Shown: positions 1 through 11,800 of the stretch, piece by piece
Numbering within the stretch: the first letter of the stretch is position 1
Layout: each line of letters opens with the position of its first letter
NCBI GenBank assembly: GCA_033961575.1
Contig: CM066727.1
Span: 154,427,434 to 154,491,433, forward strand
Length of the DNA stretch: 64,000 bases
Direction of reading: 5' to 3'
From: Aselliscus stoliczkanus
Taxonomy: Eukaryota; Chordata; Mammalia; Chiroptera; Hipposideridae
The notes under the pieces: generated by a model
What the model was told of the DNA's origin: nothing
Seen by the model: only the letters and a program-made list of their open reading frames with translations
Databases searched by the model: none
Made by a program: the position numbers and the translations under genes

Positions 1-290
1 CCGTTCCCTCTGTCTGAAACACTAGTCACTCCTCCTCACGTTGCCTATTCCTCTGAATAATTCCTCGGGACAAACTTGCACGACTCCCTTAGACTGGTCT
101 AGAAGCTCTGGCTGTATACCCACAGTGCATGTTCCCCCTCACCTCATGGCACTTATCACAATACTGTAAGTGCCAGCTTTCTGTCTCTCCACCAGGATGC
201 AAGCTCCTGGGAGTCAAAGACCACATCCTGTTCCCAATATAGCACTAATATATTGAGCATTTATTACTGCTGAATAAATCAATGGGTTTA
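1..290 (+). repeat. L2-like 3' end
   Basis: The stretch 'ccaggatgcaagctcctgggagtcaaagac…' ending in 'ttgagcatttattactgctgaataaat' matches the usual L2 3'-end layout. Diverged. Would lie in the intron after the putative ATF1 exon 1. Confidence 0.5.
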
Positions 291-1635
291 GTTGGGTTTA
301 CCTACTTAAAACTGATAAAAAAATAACGGTTAAAGAAATATCTTTGGACAATTACTTCAACCTGGCTTTAGAAACAGGACAATTCAGGCACAAGAAAACA
401 CCCTCCTTTTAGGGTTGGAAATTCATTATAAACAAATGGGATGACATAAGGGGGGAAAGCATTTATACAGATGGGACTACCACCTACTGGTGATACAGCA
501 GTATTGCTCAGCCGTACCGCAGACCAAACATAACCTTAAAGGTTAATTAATTACAAGTAACAGAGCTAACATAGTCATCTTTAGGACAACAGAATTTATT
601 CTAATTGAGACAATGAAGCAAGTGCACATTACAAGTCTATGGCAAAGACAGGATTTTAATGAAACCGCATGTTTCTGTTGGTAACAAAATCCTCAGGGTA
701 AAATACATTTTGCCAAGGGTACAAACTTCATCACAAACGAGGCCAGTTTGACAAAGGTGCTACACTGAAATCTACACTGAAAAAGCCTCAGGAGCATAAA
801 TGCTCCCAAGGACTATGATTAGCCCGCAGGTCCTAAAAAGCTAACAAAAATAACTGGACATTATCTAACATCTACCATCATTTTAAAGAGATTAAGCTTC
901 CAGGTCCACGGCGTAGCTGACGTTGTGAAATACCATCCTCAGTTTTACGATACAGTGTAGCGTACATTAGTAAAGGTATTCCTGGGTTTGATCGTCTGTC
1001 CAGAGGTAAACAGATGAGCGCGTCTGTCAGTCCACGCTCTCCGTCCTCACTCTTCGGCTACACTTTTCCGTTGTTTCGTGTACTGGTCTCGGTATGACTA
1101 CTTCCCACTCGACCCACTCGAATGTAAGCTGCGTGAACGGAAGGGCTGGTTCTGCCCTCCCGGGCGAGCCGCCCGCGCGGCCTGGCCCCCGCGGGGCTCC
1201 CAGTGCGCCGCCTGGAGGGATGAGCCAGGCTCCCGCCCCGCTCCGCGGGCAGCGCGCGGACGCCAAGGCCACGCCGCCCTCCCCCTGCCCCAGCCCCGAG
1301 ACCGTCCACGGAGGGCGCTCGCCGAGAGCCGCGGAGGAGCGGTTTCAGAGGCGAAAGCTGCCCCGCGGTCGGGAGAAGGAAGGAGATGCCGAGGAAGACT
1401 ACAGGAGCCCCGCGCGGCCAGGGCGCGAGCACCGGAAGCGCGCTCGGCCGGGGGACAGCGGGCAGGCCCTCCCCCTTCCGCCGCGCGCCCGCCGCACCCC
1501 TCCCCCACGGCCGCTGCCCGCACGCGCCCCCCACCTAGCGCGCGCCTCGGCGCGGCGTCCACGCAGCGCTGCGTCCCCGTACCCTCCCCCTGCCCGGGGA
1601 CTCGGGAGCACTTCCCACCCCCGTCCCCCGCTTAC
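291..1635. other. Probable first intron of the downstream gene; no coding feature
   Basis: No exon recognised. AT-rich to about 900, then rising GC toward the CpG island. A short perfect inverted repeat (7-bp arms, 2-nt loop) lies at 791-806. Long open frames at 1058-1852 on both strands are GC-composition artefacts with no family resemblance. Confidence 0.5.
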
Positions 1636-1781
1636 CTGCGGCTGCCGCCTTGCCGCTGTCCGGGGCGGGAACTTCCACTCCCCCCTCCCAGGTGGATCCG
1701 AATTCAGTATTTCCCCACCCCCTCACGCGGCGGGGGACGTGCCTCTCTCTCAAGCGTCTGGCGGGGCGGGGAGAGCCAGTG

Positions 1782-1976
1782 TCACTGAGCCAACAGTCCT
1801 AAGCTACCGTTTCCTCGGCAGTCAGGGCCGCCACTGGCATGATCTACACTAGACCGGGGGCGGGGAAGACAGAGGGGGCAAAACTGAGAAAGTGAGCGTG
1901 GGGGTGGGGATAAGGCGGTGCCTCCGTGCGGGCCGCCGTCGTGCGTCATCACGTTGCCCACGTGATGCGCCGCCAT
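1782..1976 (-). CDS. Upstream ORF (64 codons) starting at the TISU ATG
   Basis: The ATG inside the TISU element opens a frame MAAHHVGNVMTHDGG… that stops before the exon's donor. I do not recognise the peptide. It may be a translated upstream ORF of the ATF1 leader or chance in GC-rich DNA. Confidence 0.25.
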   Translation of the reverse strand: MAAHHVGNVMTHDGGPHGGTALSPPPRSLSQFCPLCLPRPRSSVDHASGGPDCRGNGSLGLLAQ

Positions 1977-1980
1977 CTTG
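1969..1980 (-). promoter_or_regulatory. TISU/YY1 element
   Basis: The minus strand reads CAAGATGGCGGC, a perfect match to the TISU consensus SAASATGGCGGC, which couples YY1-dependent transcription with initiation on very short 5' leaders. The orientation agrees with the minus-strand donor. Confidence 0.6.
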
Positions 1981-2290
1981 TTCCGTGTTGCCCCGGAATG
2001 GCGAGTTGCGCCAACTGTAGGTTACCATGGCGAGAGCTGATGCAAGTTGCCTGCGGTTCCCTTTCGCTTCAGCTCTGCCCGCAGCTTTCACACACGTCCG
2101 TTTCCGGAGGCCATCACCAGCTTGGGGGTGTGAGGAGGCCGCTTGGTGTTGGGCAGCCTTCATCGCTTAGTGCCATGGCTCCTAGCTTAGCTCCTGCTCG
2201 CTCCCGGGTTGGGTATCAGGCCCAGAGCTCCGTCCCTGGCCTTGACCCGTCCACGCTTCTTGTAGAGAGAACTTGAAGCGGAGAGAGGCT

Positions 2291-3341
2291 TGTCCTCCCC
2301 AGCTTCTTAAGTTCACCCAGACTTTTTAACCCCATAAAGTTGCGTTAAGAGTTGGATATCTTTTATTTCACATGAAAGGATTTTCTACAAAGTGATGAAA
2401 CAAACAAGATGAGGGTAGCGAGTGTCATGCTGAAGCACAGACTTACCCCAATGGTTCCACTTGAGAAAAAGGTTACAACGCAGTGTTGTAAAATGAAATG
2501 CTACACCGTCATTTTAATACATTACAAAAAACATATAAAATATTTTTTAATGTGTCTACCTTTTTGGAGAATGATGCATAATCCTTTCTTGATCCATTTC
2601 CTTGCAGAATGTTCTTTTGTGGCTTTGTAGTGATGATAATAAATGATAAATCAGTCTTTTAGTATGCTCTTGACAAAATGAAAAGTTCCAGTATTTTTCT
2701 CAAATTTTACTAGTTTGAGATCTCCAATATAGGAAACTGATTTAGTAGATAGAGCCCCTTCCTGATTTTGAGCTGTAGGGCCAGATAATATGATTTAAAG
2801 CTCAAGAGTTACTGTGTGCTAGACACGTCTAAGAGCCCACAAACGTTTAGCCATTGTTATTCAGCAAACACTGACTACCTATGAAAAGTTACAACAGGTC
2901 AGCTGGCCTTATTTTAGATTTTTGATTAGGCACATTATTCAGCCTTTCTAAGCTTGTCTTCTCCTTATCAAAGTTAGGAAAAGTTTAATACTCAGCTCAT
3001 GTACCAGCATTCTTTAAAGAAACAAAATGTCATAGATGATAGGAAAGCAAAGTGCCCTATCAAGGTTAAGAATGGGGAAGAGGTTCTCAGACATCAACCT
3101 TTCTTGCAGTCACTTATTTTGGAATCCATCGTTGACCACGCCCTACTCTTTAAAACACTTCCTGCGATTTTCTACACCGGGGCTTTCTTGGTTTCACCTC
3201 TATCTCTCTGGTTATTCCCTCTCCCTTTTGTAGACCTTTTTCATCCTCCAGCCTTTAAATGCTGTTCTTCCCCATGGCTCCCATTATTGATCCTTTTCTC
3301 ACTTTACATGGCAATATCATCCACTTCCATGGCTTCAACTA
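2291..3341. other. Intergenic DNA, nothing recognised
   Basis: AT-rich, unique-looking sequence between the CpG island and the first SINE. The short open frames lack codon or family signals. A minus-strand AATAAA (near 2360) has no transcript assigned. Confidence 0.5.
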
Positions 3342-3450
3342 TTTTTTTTTTTTTTTGAGGGCAGTGTCACTGACCCTCATATGTGGGACCCGAAGCAGGG
3401 CCGCTGGCTTCCCAAGCCAGCGCTTAACCACCGCGCCACTCGGCTGGCCC
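3342..3450 (-). mobile_element. SINE form S, intergenic
   Basis: Poly-T followed by the complement of the S form (tRNA-like head with 'cactcggctggccc' end). Diverged copy between DIP2B and the CpG island. Short imperfect flank repeat around 'actat'. Confidence 0.85.
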
Positions 3451-3499
3451 CCGACTATCACTTTTAAAAGGATGTCTCCAATATCCAGTTCTTGCCCAC

Positions 3500-4400
3500 A
3501 GCTGTCCTGAGGCAGAGACCTAAATATTCAGCTGCCTGTTGGACCCCTTCATTTGCATGTTCCAAAGCACCTTAAATGAACATGACCAAAATGGAACATT
3601 GCATCTTTTTTCCCACATCTATTCTTCTTTTGTTCCCTTAGTAAATGGCCCCATATCTAACTCCCCAAGTCAGAAACCTAAGAGTTACTTTGGATTCCTC
3701 CTTCCTTACCCTGAATACTCAATCGCTGAAATCTTACTGTCTCCCAGATTTGCACACATTGCCTCTTGTCTCCATCTTGTCACTGCCTGGAAGTGTTCTT
3801 GCTCAATCACTGCCAGTTATTGCGAAGACCTCCCAACAGGTCTCCCAGCCTCCTGTTAAATCTCCCTTTCCTCACTCAAACCAATCCATTTTCTGTATGA
3901 CTACCAGAATAATCTTCTGTATTTAAATCTGAGCATGTCATTCCCTAGCTATAAATCCCCCATTGGCTCTTTGGCCTTCTGGATAAAAGTCCAAAAGTCT
4001 TAGTATGATAGAGAAGGCCCTTACTGATGTATCTTTGGCTCAAGCCTCCATAGAGAACTTTTACTTCTCATTCTTCAAACCCTACATCCCAATAATGAAT
4101 TGCAGTTCCCAGAATATGCAACTATCTTCCTCCTTGTCTTGATCTTACATGGCTGTTTTATCCTTCAAAACTCAGATCTGATGTTACCTCCTCCAGCATG
4201 TATTCCTCACTATTCCCTCTCTGTTGCATTGGGTGCCTATCTTACCTGCTCCCATAGTCCACCTCTACTTGTAACCCTAATATATTGTATTGTTTTCCTG
4301 TATTTCCTGAGGGCAGTGACTTGATATTTTTCTCTAACTTCAGTTATCTCATTGTAGTGCCTTGTGCCTAGTGGGTAGGCAAACAATAAATGTGTGTTAA
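3500..4400 (+). repeat. L2/CR1-type LINE fragments
   Basis: Diverged LINE sequence with the familiar blocks 'aaactcagatctgatgttacctcctcc' style and a 3' end '…gcctagtgggtaggcaaacaataaatgtgtgtt'. It fills the space just past the DIP2B 3' end. Confidence 0.55.
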
Positions 4401-4887
4401 GTGAAAAAATGTTCTCAGCTGCTTAAATAGCTTGGATCATAATTCAAGGACCAGTCTGAGTCTGAGAACATGCACAATTTGATGGGTTCCCATCAAGTTT
4501 CTTGAAACCAGGAAATGGAAGTGCAAATGAAGTATTACTTTAGGGAAAGCTGAAATCCAGCCCAATTACAGGTTAGAAAAAAAAACTAAAATTTACAATC
4601 AATAGTTTAAAACTACCAAATGCCACTTCGGTTGGAGGAAAACTAAGCTATAATTATTCCCAACTAAAGGCCTCTTCTAAATTTTCAAAAAGACTCTCTC
4701 TACTGTTCCTTGATCTGGACTCCTTTTATGGCACTCAGTGATTGCTGTGATCTCTGTGTTCATTTTCCTTAGACCACTCAAGCTGTCTTTGGGTCGGTTA
4801 CCACCTGAAGTTAAATTTAAAATTTATCAATTCCAATTTATCAATTCTCCCAATGTGTGAAGCATTAAACACAATCAGGCATCAATA

Positions 4888-4893
4888 TTTATT
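4888..4893 (-). terminator. DIP2B: Putative distal poly(A) signal of DIP2B
   Basis: The complement reads AATAAA, followed 3' on the minus strand by a T/G-rich stretch (GATTGTGTTTAATG), so cleavage is expected near 4860-4875. No AATAAA follows on this strand until about 2360. Confidence 0.6.
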
Positions 4894-5351
4894 AACACAA
4901 GACAAAGGAAACACATTCAATGAGTTAATAGAACACTGTCCAGCCAGATGTTAAATTTAAAAATGTATATCTAGTCTAATTTCAAATAAATAAAAAAAAA
5001 ACCTTTATACATAATTACACAGTACTATAGTTTGAATTTGACACCAGTAAATATTTTGACAGAAAGTAAACAAAACAGCATTTAGGACTAAAAAATTATT
5101 CTTATATCTTTACACTCTCTTCCTCTGGACAAACAACATGGCCCACCTAAACCAGAAATGTTTGAATGATAAAGAAAAGGCCTATTGTGTATTTGGAGTA
5201 CTGCAGCTCCTTGCTCCAAATACTCTTGCTTTTACATCAAAGCAGACAACAAAAACAACACTAAGGCATAGATTATGTTGGAGTTTGAGGGTGAGGTGTT
5301 AACTCCTCATTGCTTTAGTCTAAAGGATTCCTGTATATTCAAGGAAAGGGA

Positions 5352-5357
5352 TTTATT
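5352..5357 (-). terminator. DIP2B: Possible alternative DIP2B poly(A) signal
   Basis: AATAAA on the minus strand about 460 nt upstream of the distal signal. Use would shorten the 3'UTR slightly. Only the hexamer supports it. Confidence 0.3.
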
Positions 5358-6255
5358 TGGCCAAGATATTGAGCACCATGCCTGGGGCTGAGACCTTCAC
5401 AAAAAACCTAAGGCCTCAGGCCCTTTGTTGATCCAACAAAAGCATTAAGCAAGCATTGCCCAGGGACTATAAAGTTAAGGAGACACACACAGATGACCCA
5501 TAGACAGGTAATGGTCCCTAAACAGCCTGAGGCAGCACAGTTTCCTAAGGAAAGACTTGGTACAGAGGGAACCAGGGCCCTTCATGAGGTGGGAAGTAGG
5601 CTGTGGATTCACCGATAACCATTAGCATGCTGGTCTTCCCCAGGGTCTCTCTGATGCAGGAGATGGCATTTGTGCAGCTCTAAGAATACCTAGGGCCTAG
5701 GAATTTTCCTGATCTACCTCAGTTAATTCTGCTGAGAGGCAGAAAGAGGCTCAAAAACTTGCAGATGAATACATTTCTCTTCACTGAAATGGCAGCTTCC
5801 TATTAATTTACTTTTCTTTTTTCACGGGCATAAAAATCCAGACAGAATATGTTCCAGAGTTTTGGCAAGGCTGTTTCTATTGGTCTTTTGGGCCTGTCTT
5901 AAGAGTCAGTTTTACCCTAAAGATTCTACTTAATGCGGGAAGAGTAGCAGCATTGTGTCAGCAAGAGAAAGTTTTCTTATCCAAGTCTGCAACAGAGTAG
6001 GCACAAACACCTCTAAGCTAATGACTGGACTTTCTTCCCCTTCTAGAGATATTTTACCAGAGTTGCTAATGAACTCAAAGACATATCTCAAGTTTCTTCC
6101 TTCCACAAGCATATTCTGGCTTTGGGGGATATGCAAAAGATCAATAAAGCAGCCACAAGCCAAAAAGCAAAAACTAAAGATAAATCAGAAGCCTGAGGAA
6201 TGATAAGTAACTGGGAATGGGTCACACTTTGAGATGAATGGATTATCTTATTTGA

Positions 6256-6575
6256 AGGAATGAGTATAGATCTGCACCGTCCAATATCGTAGCCATTAGC
6301 CACATGTGGCTACGGAAAAATTGACATATGGCTAGTCTGGACAGATATGTGCTTAATACAGTTTGGATTTCAAAGACATAAGCAAAAAAGAAAGTAAAAC
6401 ATCTCATTCATTTTTATATCGATTCCACATTGAAATGATAGTATTTTTGATATACTGGATTAAATGAAATAGATTAGAATAACTTCACCTGTTTTTTTTT
6501 TTTACTTTTTAAAATGTGGTTACTAGAAAATTTAAAATGACAGCTGTGGCTCACATGATCCTTCTAGCAGAACCC
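6256..6575 (+). mobile_element. MER-type DNA transposon fossil within the 3'UTR
   Basis: Starts with a 'ctgcaccgtccaatat…tagccacatgtggcta' stretch and ends '…aaatttaaaatgaca…tgtggctcaca'. This is the recognisable consensus of an old hAT-like MITE common in placental genomes (outer 'gtccaata' terminus, internal 'ccacatgtggct'). It is diverged, so ancient. It lies in transcribed DIP2B 3'UTR. Confidence 0.6.
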
Positions 6576-7131
6576 TAACTTGTGTAGTAAGAATGATCAG
6601 AACAAACCTTAGGCTAGACTCTACCTACAGAGATCGTGGATTATAGAGATCGAACTATTTACTTCCTCAGGGTCCCTTGTTTTTTGTAGTGAATCAGTAA
6701 GATTTTTAAGAAAATTTACTTTGCAAATAAGCAGGTTGGGTTTTTTTGCAAACCAAACCATTTCTCGTCACTGGGATTTCTTGCCCCAATCTAAGTGCTT
6801 TTTTCTGTACATCCTAGAACCTCTCCCATCATGTGTAAACTAATTTTATCCAAAATGTTGAAAAACAGATCCTGAACTGGAAAATGTCTTGAGGTCGGCC
6901 ATCTGTAGAGAATGAGTTGGGAGGAAAAGAGGATTATGTAAAAGAGAGTCATATAGTGGCTGTGTAAGGGCAGCCCCCCAAGAGTGCTGCCACTGCGAAG
7001 GTCTGGTCTTTGCATTATAAACCTTATTTTCAGGGTAATTACAAGTCTTAAAAATTGTTTAAAAACATATTTAGTTTACATGATGTTACAGTGGGGTAAA
7101 TAATATGTATTATTAAAATAGTCTAAATAAA

Positions 7132-7139
7132 TATTTACA
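7132..7139 (-). promoter_or_regulatory. Pumilio-type motif in the 3'UTR
   Basis: The minus strand reads TGTAAATA, an exact match to the Pumilio recognition element UGUANAUA, in an AU-rich part of the inferred 3'UTR. Function is inference. Confidence 0.35.
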
Positions 7140-8623
7140 CAATAGGTCAGAGTGGGTCAAAGAGAACCATTCTGATTTAACATGTTAACTCTGTTCACTT
7201 TGATTTTTTTTTTTAATTTTTAAAAATATTTCTGTAAGAAAAAAATAATAAAATTCAACTATATTCAAATATGAAGTATCAGACCAAAGAAAGGAAACCG
7301 AGCTGGAGGCCAAACTCAGTCCCAGGCTCAGTCCCCTTGGCCTGGGCACCACAGTTATTTCAAAAGAGTTTCTTGCATACATCAGACTTCCCCCATTTCA
7401 GCATAAGCTTGGCTATTCTGGCAACCCAAATTTTGAGATGTATAGTTATGTGGCCTTAGTTTCAAGTGATCCCATTGCCTTCTCAACCTATCATTCTTGT
7501 TCTTAAAATCCCAGCTGTCATGAACTGGACGAAAAGATGACACTCTTCAGTTTTTAGAAAAGAGAAGCCATATGTATAAACTATAGACAGAGTTTACCAT
7601 AGGCCTGGAAAAAGAGGAAATTCTAAATTCTTATGTAGTTACTCTTAGTTTGAAAGACAATTTCAACACTGGGGGCCAGAGTGAGTTATTGTGGCTCCTT
7701 AGAATAGGGTGGGATCTAATGAACTTAGCTTTTTCATAACATTTTGATTTTTAAACTGAGATTTTTCAGCCTTTAGAAACAGTTTGAATTCTTAAAAGCT
7801 TAAGCTGATTCTAGGAATGCAAGCTTTAAAAACAAACATAGGCAGCTTTAGGTTATAAAATTCACCAGCCAACAGAGACATAGTACAATGTGCAGCGAAA
7901 CCTGCAAACAATTTGCACTTTTTAGTTACCTATTCAATTACACTGCATTAAGAGAATATTGAAATTCTCTCAAAGTAGAAAATTCTCTACTTTGGTTGTT
8001 ATAACTATACAAGCCAATTCTTCCTTTTTTTTTTCTTTTAGCTAAGTTATGTGTATTCTTATTTACATGTTTAAAACACTGGTCAAAATGTTTTACAGTC
8101 AAGAATTATACATACAAAGTAATTCTCATATTCAGTGGGTTATCCGATTTGCTCATGAGTCAACTGAAAGTAAGCTGAGTAGTTCCATGTTAACAAAACC
8201 TGCAGAATGTCTAGCTATGGTAAAATGCTGAAATACAGTACAGAGCGGGGAACTGTGTAATCAGACTACCCCCTTTATGTGAATTCATTAAACTCCCTTA
8301 CAAAATTCTAAAATGGCATTAGATAAAAATACAAGTATATATAACAGATGAAAAATATGTAACATGCATGTAATTGCTTTAGTAACGTGCTGCTCACGCT
8401 ATGTCAAAGCTCATGACTAATAGCTTGTTAACATTTTTTTCATTTGCTACCACAGAATTCCCCTTTCCTGCGTCACGTGATTGCAGAATCCCACAGGATG
8501 AGATGAAGGATATCATGTAGCCATCTCAGCTTATTTCACATCATTTGAAAGCTTGCTCTTAGTCACGGGTCTTTGGTCCTTGTGGTTTTGCAGGGTGGCC
8601 CCCTGTAACCTCCACAAGGCTGG

Positions 8624-8876
8624 TTACATGTTATAAGCCACATAGATGGGGTCTAACTGGTCAGCTAGGAAGCTGTCACGGAGGTGCATCCTTTGCTTCT
8701 CTCCTCTGGAGTTGATGGGGATAACACCTGGGTCCACCACAACCACGACGCCAACGATGAGGTAATGCTCTTCCAGGACCACGTTTGTCACTAAAGGAAC
8801 CAGATCTAGGGCTTCCTGTTCAGAGCCACAGAGTTCCACAACCACCACAAGCAAGTTGGTCCATGTGAACACGGCA
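8624..8876 (-). CDS. DIP2B: DIP2B exon W30, coding part of terminal exon
   Basis: 253 nt including TAA stop (plus-strand 8624-8626); residues 1121 (split Cys) to 1204 (AVFTWTNLLVVVVELCG…IYVAYNM). Acceptor cattgaaatttcag. INSRGEKQRMHLRD (1175-1188) occupies the C-terminal lysine-motif position of adenylating enzymes and retains a Lys. The ending DQLDPIYVAYNM is the family tail. Confidence 0.96.
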
Positions 8877-11800
8877 CTGAAATTTCAATGACATTCAGTT
8901 AACATATCATTACATTTACCAGTCAGCTTTTACAGTATCTGCCCAAGACTTATCCCCATTTCCCTGAGAACTTGGATCTAATCTGATGGCTAGCAGCCAC
9001 GTCTGTAATATACAACCTTGCCCCGACGACCACAGCTGACCATCTGAGCCATCCCAAATCCCTTGGGGGTTTCGAAGCGGGGTTGAAAGTGGTTAGCTGG
9101 TCACTTGAACTGTGGACATGTGAGCCTGAAAGTTCTGGGGTAGCCAGGTGTGCAGAGAAGCACAGAGAATGACTCTTCAGGGGGAGGAGAAAGAATGAAG
9201 TAGGTGCCCACGTGGCTCTAGAAAGCAAGAGGGCAAGTGATTCCTGATGGCCTTGGTGCTACCTTTCTTGAGATCCAGAGTTAGTCAGAGACTTTTAGGG
9301 ACCTCTGAAATAGCCAGGTATGCTTTCCATTAACTCTCTCTTTTGTTTTTGTTTTTTTTTTGTTTCTGTTATTTACAATCTAAGAGCTTTGACTAAGATA
9401 ATATTCTTATATCCAACAGGAAGAGGGCTTGCCTCATCTAAGCTTAGTGCCTCACACAAGTGTCTCTCCTGGTATACCACAAAAGTGCTGTAAAGTAGAA
9501 AAGGCACCTTATGCTGAGTGAGGTTGCTGGGTTAGAAGGTATGACCTGACTTGTAATATGCATTGTTAAACTGCTTTAACAAATAGCCCAATCATTAAAG
9601 AAAAATGTACACAATATTTGGTTGCATTAGAAATCAAATGTGTAAAATTAGAGGGTAACCATGGCATCCAGATTCTCGACATTGTTCTTATACCTCATGG
9701 GCATTGTTCATGTCTGGGGAGAGACTCTGACCCAAGGGGGAGTATCTTTAGACAAAGAAGAATCTGGAAAGCATGAGCAACCATTAAAAGAACTGTGGCT
9801 ATTTAGCAAGGGGGAAAACAACAACACAAACAATGAGTAAGGATATATTGACAAATATGTAGAAAAGAAACTGGATGGATTCTGTATTGTCAAGAACCCA
9901 GAATGAAAGCTAATAAGAAAAAGCTATAGTTTTAATTTTAAGGAATTTTAAGTCAACGTGAGGTTGGACAATCCTTTCTCAGGGATAATGCAGAAGACTT
10001 CCTGTACTGAGAGGAAATGGATGAGATAAAAATAATGAACTTTTTCATCTGTTTACTATTACAGTTTACAAACACATTCTTATTCTATCCTTCCCATAGT
10101 TAGGGAGTCACAGAGAAAGTATTTTAAGATGAGAGAAACAGCCTAGGTGGGAGAGCTAGGCTCTTCAGCTGGGTTTTTTGACCTTACAGTTCATAGTTCT
10201 TTCCACCATACTACACTGACTTTCTAGAAGGAGATGATTGGTTAGATCCCCTCCAATGGTAAGAGTATCATTTAAAAGGGACTCAGCTCCACAGTGGTTC
10301 CTTAGAGCCTGTCTCAGTGTCTCTGTGGCCTCGTCTGCCACAGCAGATGGCGCACCAAGACAAGAATCAGTCTGTTTACTTTCTCAGTCCCCTTGGAGTT
10401 CTGTCTGTAGGTGGTACCTGGTGCAGATGGCTGATTACCTAGATCAAGTTAACTTGATACTACAACTAAGGTGGGAACCCTATTGTGTGGGGGAATTTAC
10501 CATTCGGCAATGCTCCTATGGACCCGAGACACTGAGGTCTCAATATCGATTGGGTGGTATCGTAATCCTCTCAGCTCCAGCGTCTCGTCCAGAGCGCCCA
10601 CCACATATAAGGCGTCATGACGCTCTGAGAGAAAGAAAAAGGAATTTGGTTCATTAGACACATACTGAGTGTGATACAATGTTGGAGTTAAGAGCACACG
10701 GTTCAGACTGCCTGCCCTGTCACCTGGCCCCATCACTCACCAGCCGTGCAACTTTGGGCAAATCACTTAAGTCCCCGAATCCTGCTTCCCCCTCTGTGAA
10801 ACAAGAGAATGGCTGCTACAAGGACTAAATGAGATCATCCATGTAAGGTAGTTTATATGATGCCTGGTACATTGTAAGTACTAAAAAATTAGCTATTATT
10901 GTTACTATTATTATTACTATGTGCCAGGAATTGTGCCAAGTTCTGGGAGATAAAGATGACAAAACACGATTCCTGCTCTGGGTACTTACTATCTAGCGGG
11001 GAAACAAGACACACAGGCATCCCACTGTAACATGGGAAGCTCAGTGACAGGTGTGCGTATGAGGTGGGAGAGGAGCAGAGGGCACCCCCCTGAGCTCTGC
11101 TCAAGGGTTCAGGGGAGACCTGGAAAAGCTAAGCCAGGCTGAGCTTTGAAGGGTAAGTAGGAATTCGCCAGATGATGGCTGGGGGAGGGGAGGAGGGAGG
11201 AGAGAAAGGATCTGAGAAGGAAAAGAAATGAACATGTGTCCTTGTGTCTAGACATCTTTAAGGAATCCAGACATAAGGAACAGGAGTATAGAATATGGAG
11301 AGACTAGTTCTGGTTATTAATAGAGTTGTAATCTAGCTAGGACATTGCAGAGAGCTTATCTTTAAAAAAATATTTTATACACACACTCTATATACAAGGC
11401 TACGTGGTTGATTTCTATATAGCTACTACATTTTGAAGAAGACATGATATTGCTAGCTACTGAAAGCAGTATTTTTAGGAAAAGGTAGATTTCTGAAAAA
11501 TTCAGCAAAACAAAGTTCTAGAAGCTGCTTGAGAAAGGAGGATGACGAGGTCCCATCATACAAGAAGAGCTGATAAAGACTGTAATAACAAAACAACAAC
11601 AGAAACACAACAGTTAATGACCAGTGAGTGCTTTCTATATGCCAGGCACTGTTCTAGGCACCTAAATGCATCATGTTATTTAATCTCGCATCATTCCCAC
11701 AAGGCAGGAAACATTATCACTCCCAATTTCCAGGTAGCAAACCCAGAGGTTCAGTGATTGCTCAAGGTCACACAGCAAATGGCAGGGGTAGGCTTCAAAA

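Larger units (their letters stand above)
1636..1990 (-). other. ATF1: Putative noncoding first exon (ATF1)
   Basis: Minus-strand sequence ends GCAGCCGCAG followed by GTAAGC at 1635, a strong donor. The upstream limit is a guess near the YY1/TISU element, which usually sits just downstream of a start site. GC-rich, with no recognised protein. Sequencing of 5' cDNA ends would settle it. Confidence 0.45.
1030..2290 (-). promoter_or_regulatory. ATF1: CpG island promoter, probably ATF1
   Basis: Very CpG-rich DNA with several GC boxes (around 1663, 1761, 1853), a CACGTG E-box (1959-1964), a CRE half site in 'tgcgtcatc' (1942-1950) and a YY1/TISU element (1969-1980). The only strong splice donor points left (minus strand, 1635/1636), the same direction as DIP2B. 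Mammalian gene order places ATF1 directly downstream of DIP2B on the same strand, hence the name. The identity is inferred, since no ATF1 coding exon is visible. Divergent plus-strand transcription is also possible. Confidence 0.6.
4870..8623 (-). other. DIP2B: DIP2B 3' untranslated region
   Basis: About 3.75 kb of AT-rich sequence between the DIP2B stop codon and the first well-placed AATAAA signal. The length fits the multi-kilobase 3'UTR expected for this gene. It contains a MER-type DNA transposon fossil, a Pumilio-like site and an upstream alternative AATAAA (complement of 5352-5357). None of the open frames in it looks coding. The 3' end is inferred. Confidence 0.7.

Noticed and set aside
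1078..1852. Long plus-strand open frames (236 and 252 codons) in the CpG island
   Set aside because: Composition is Arg/Pro/Ala/Gly-rich as expected for chance frames in GC-rich DNA, the frames overlap on both strands, and no domain is recognisable.
10238..10657. Plus-strand frame of 139 codons over exon W29
   Set aside because: Antisense shadow of a well-supported coding exon.
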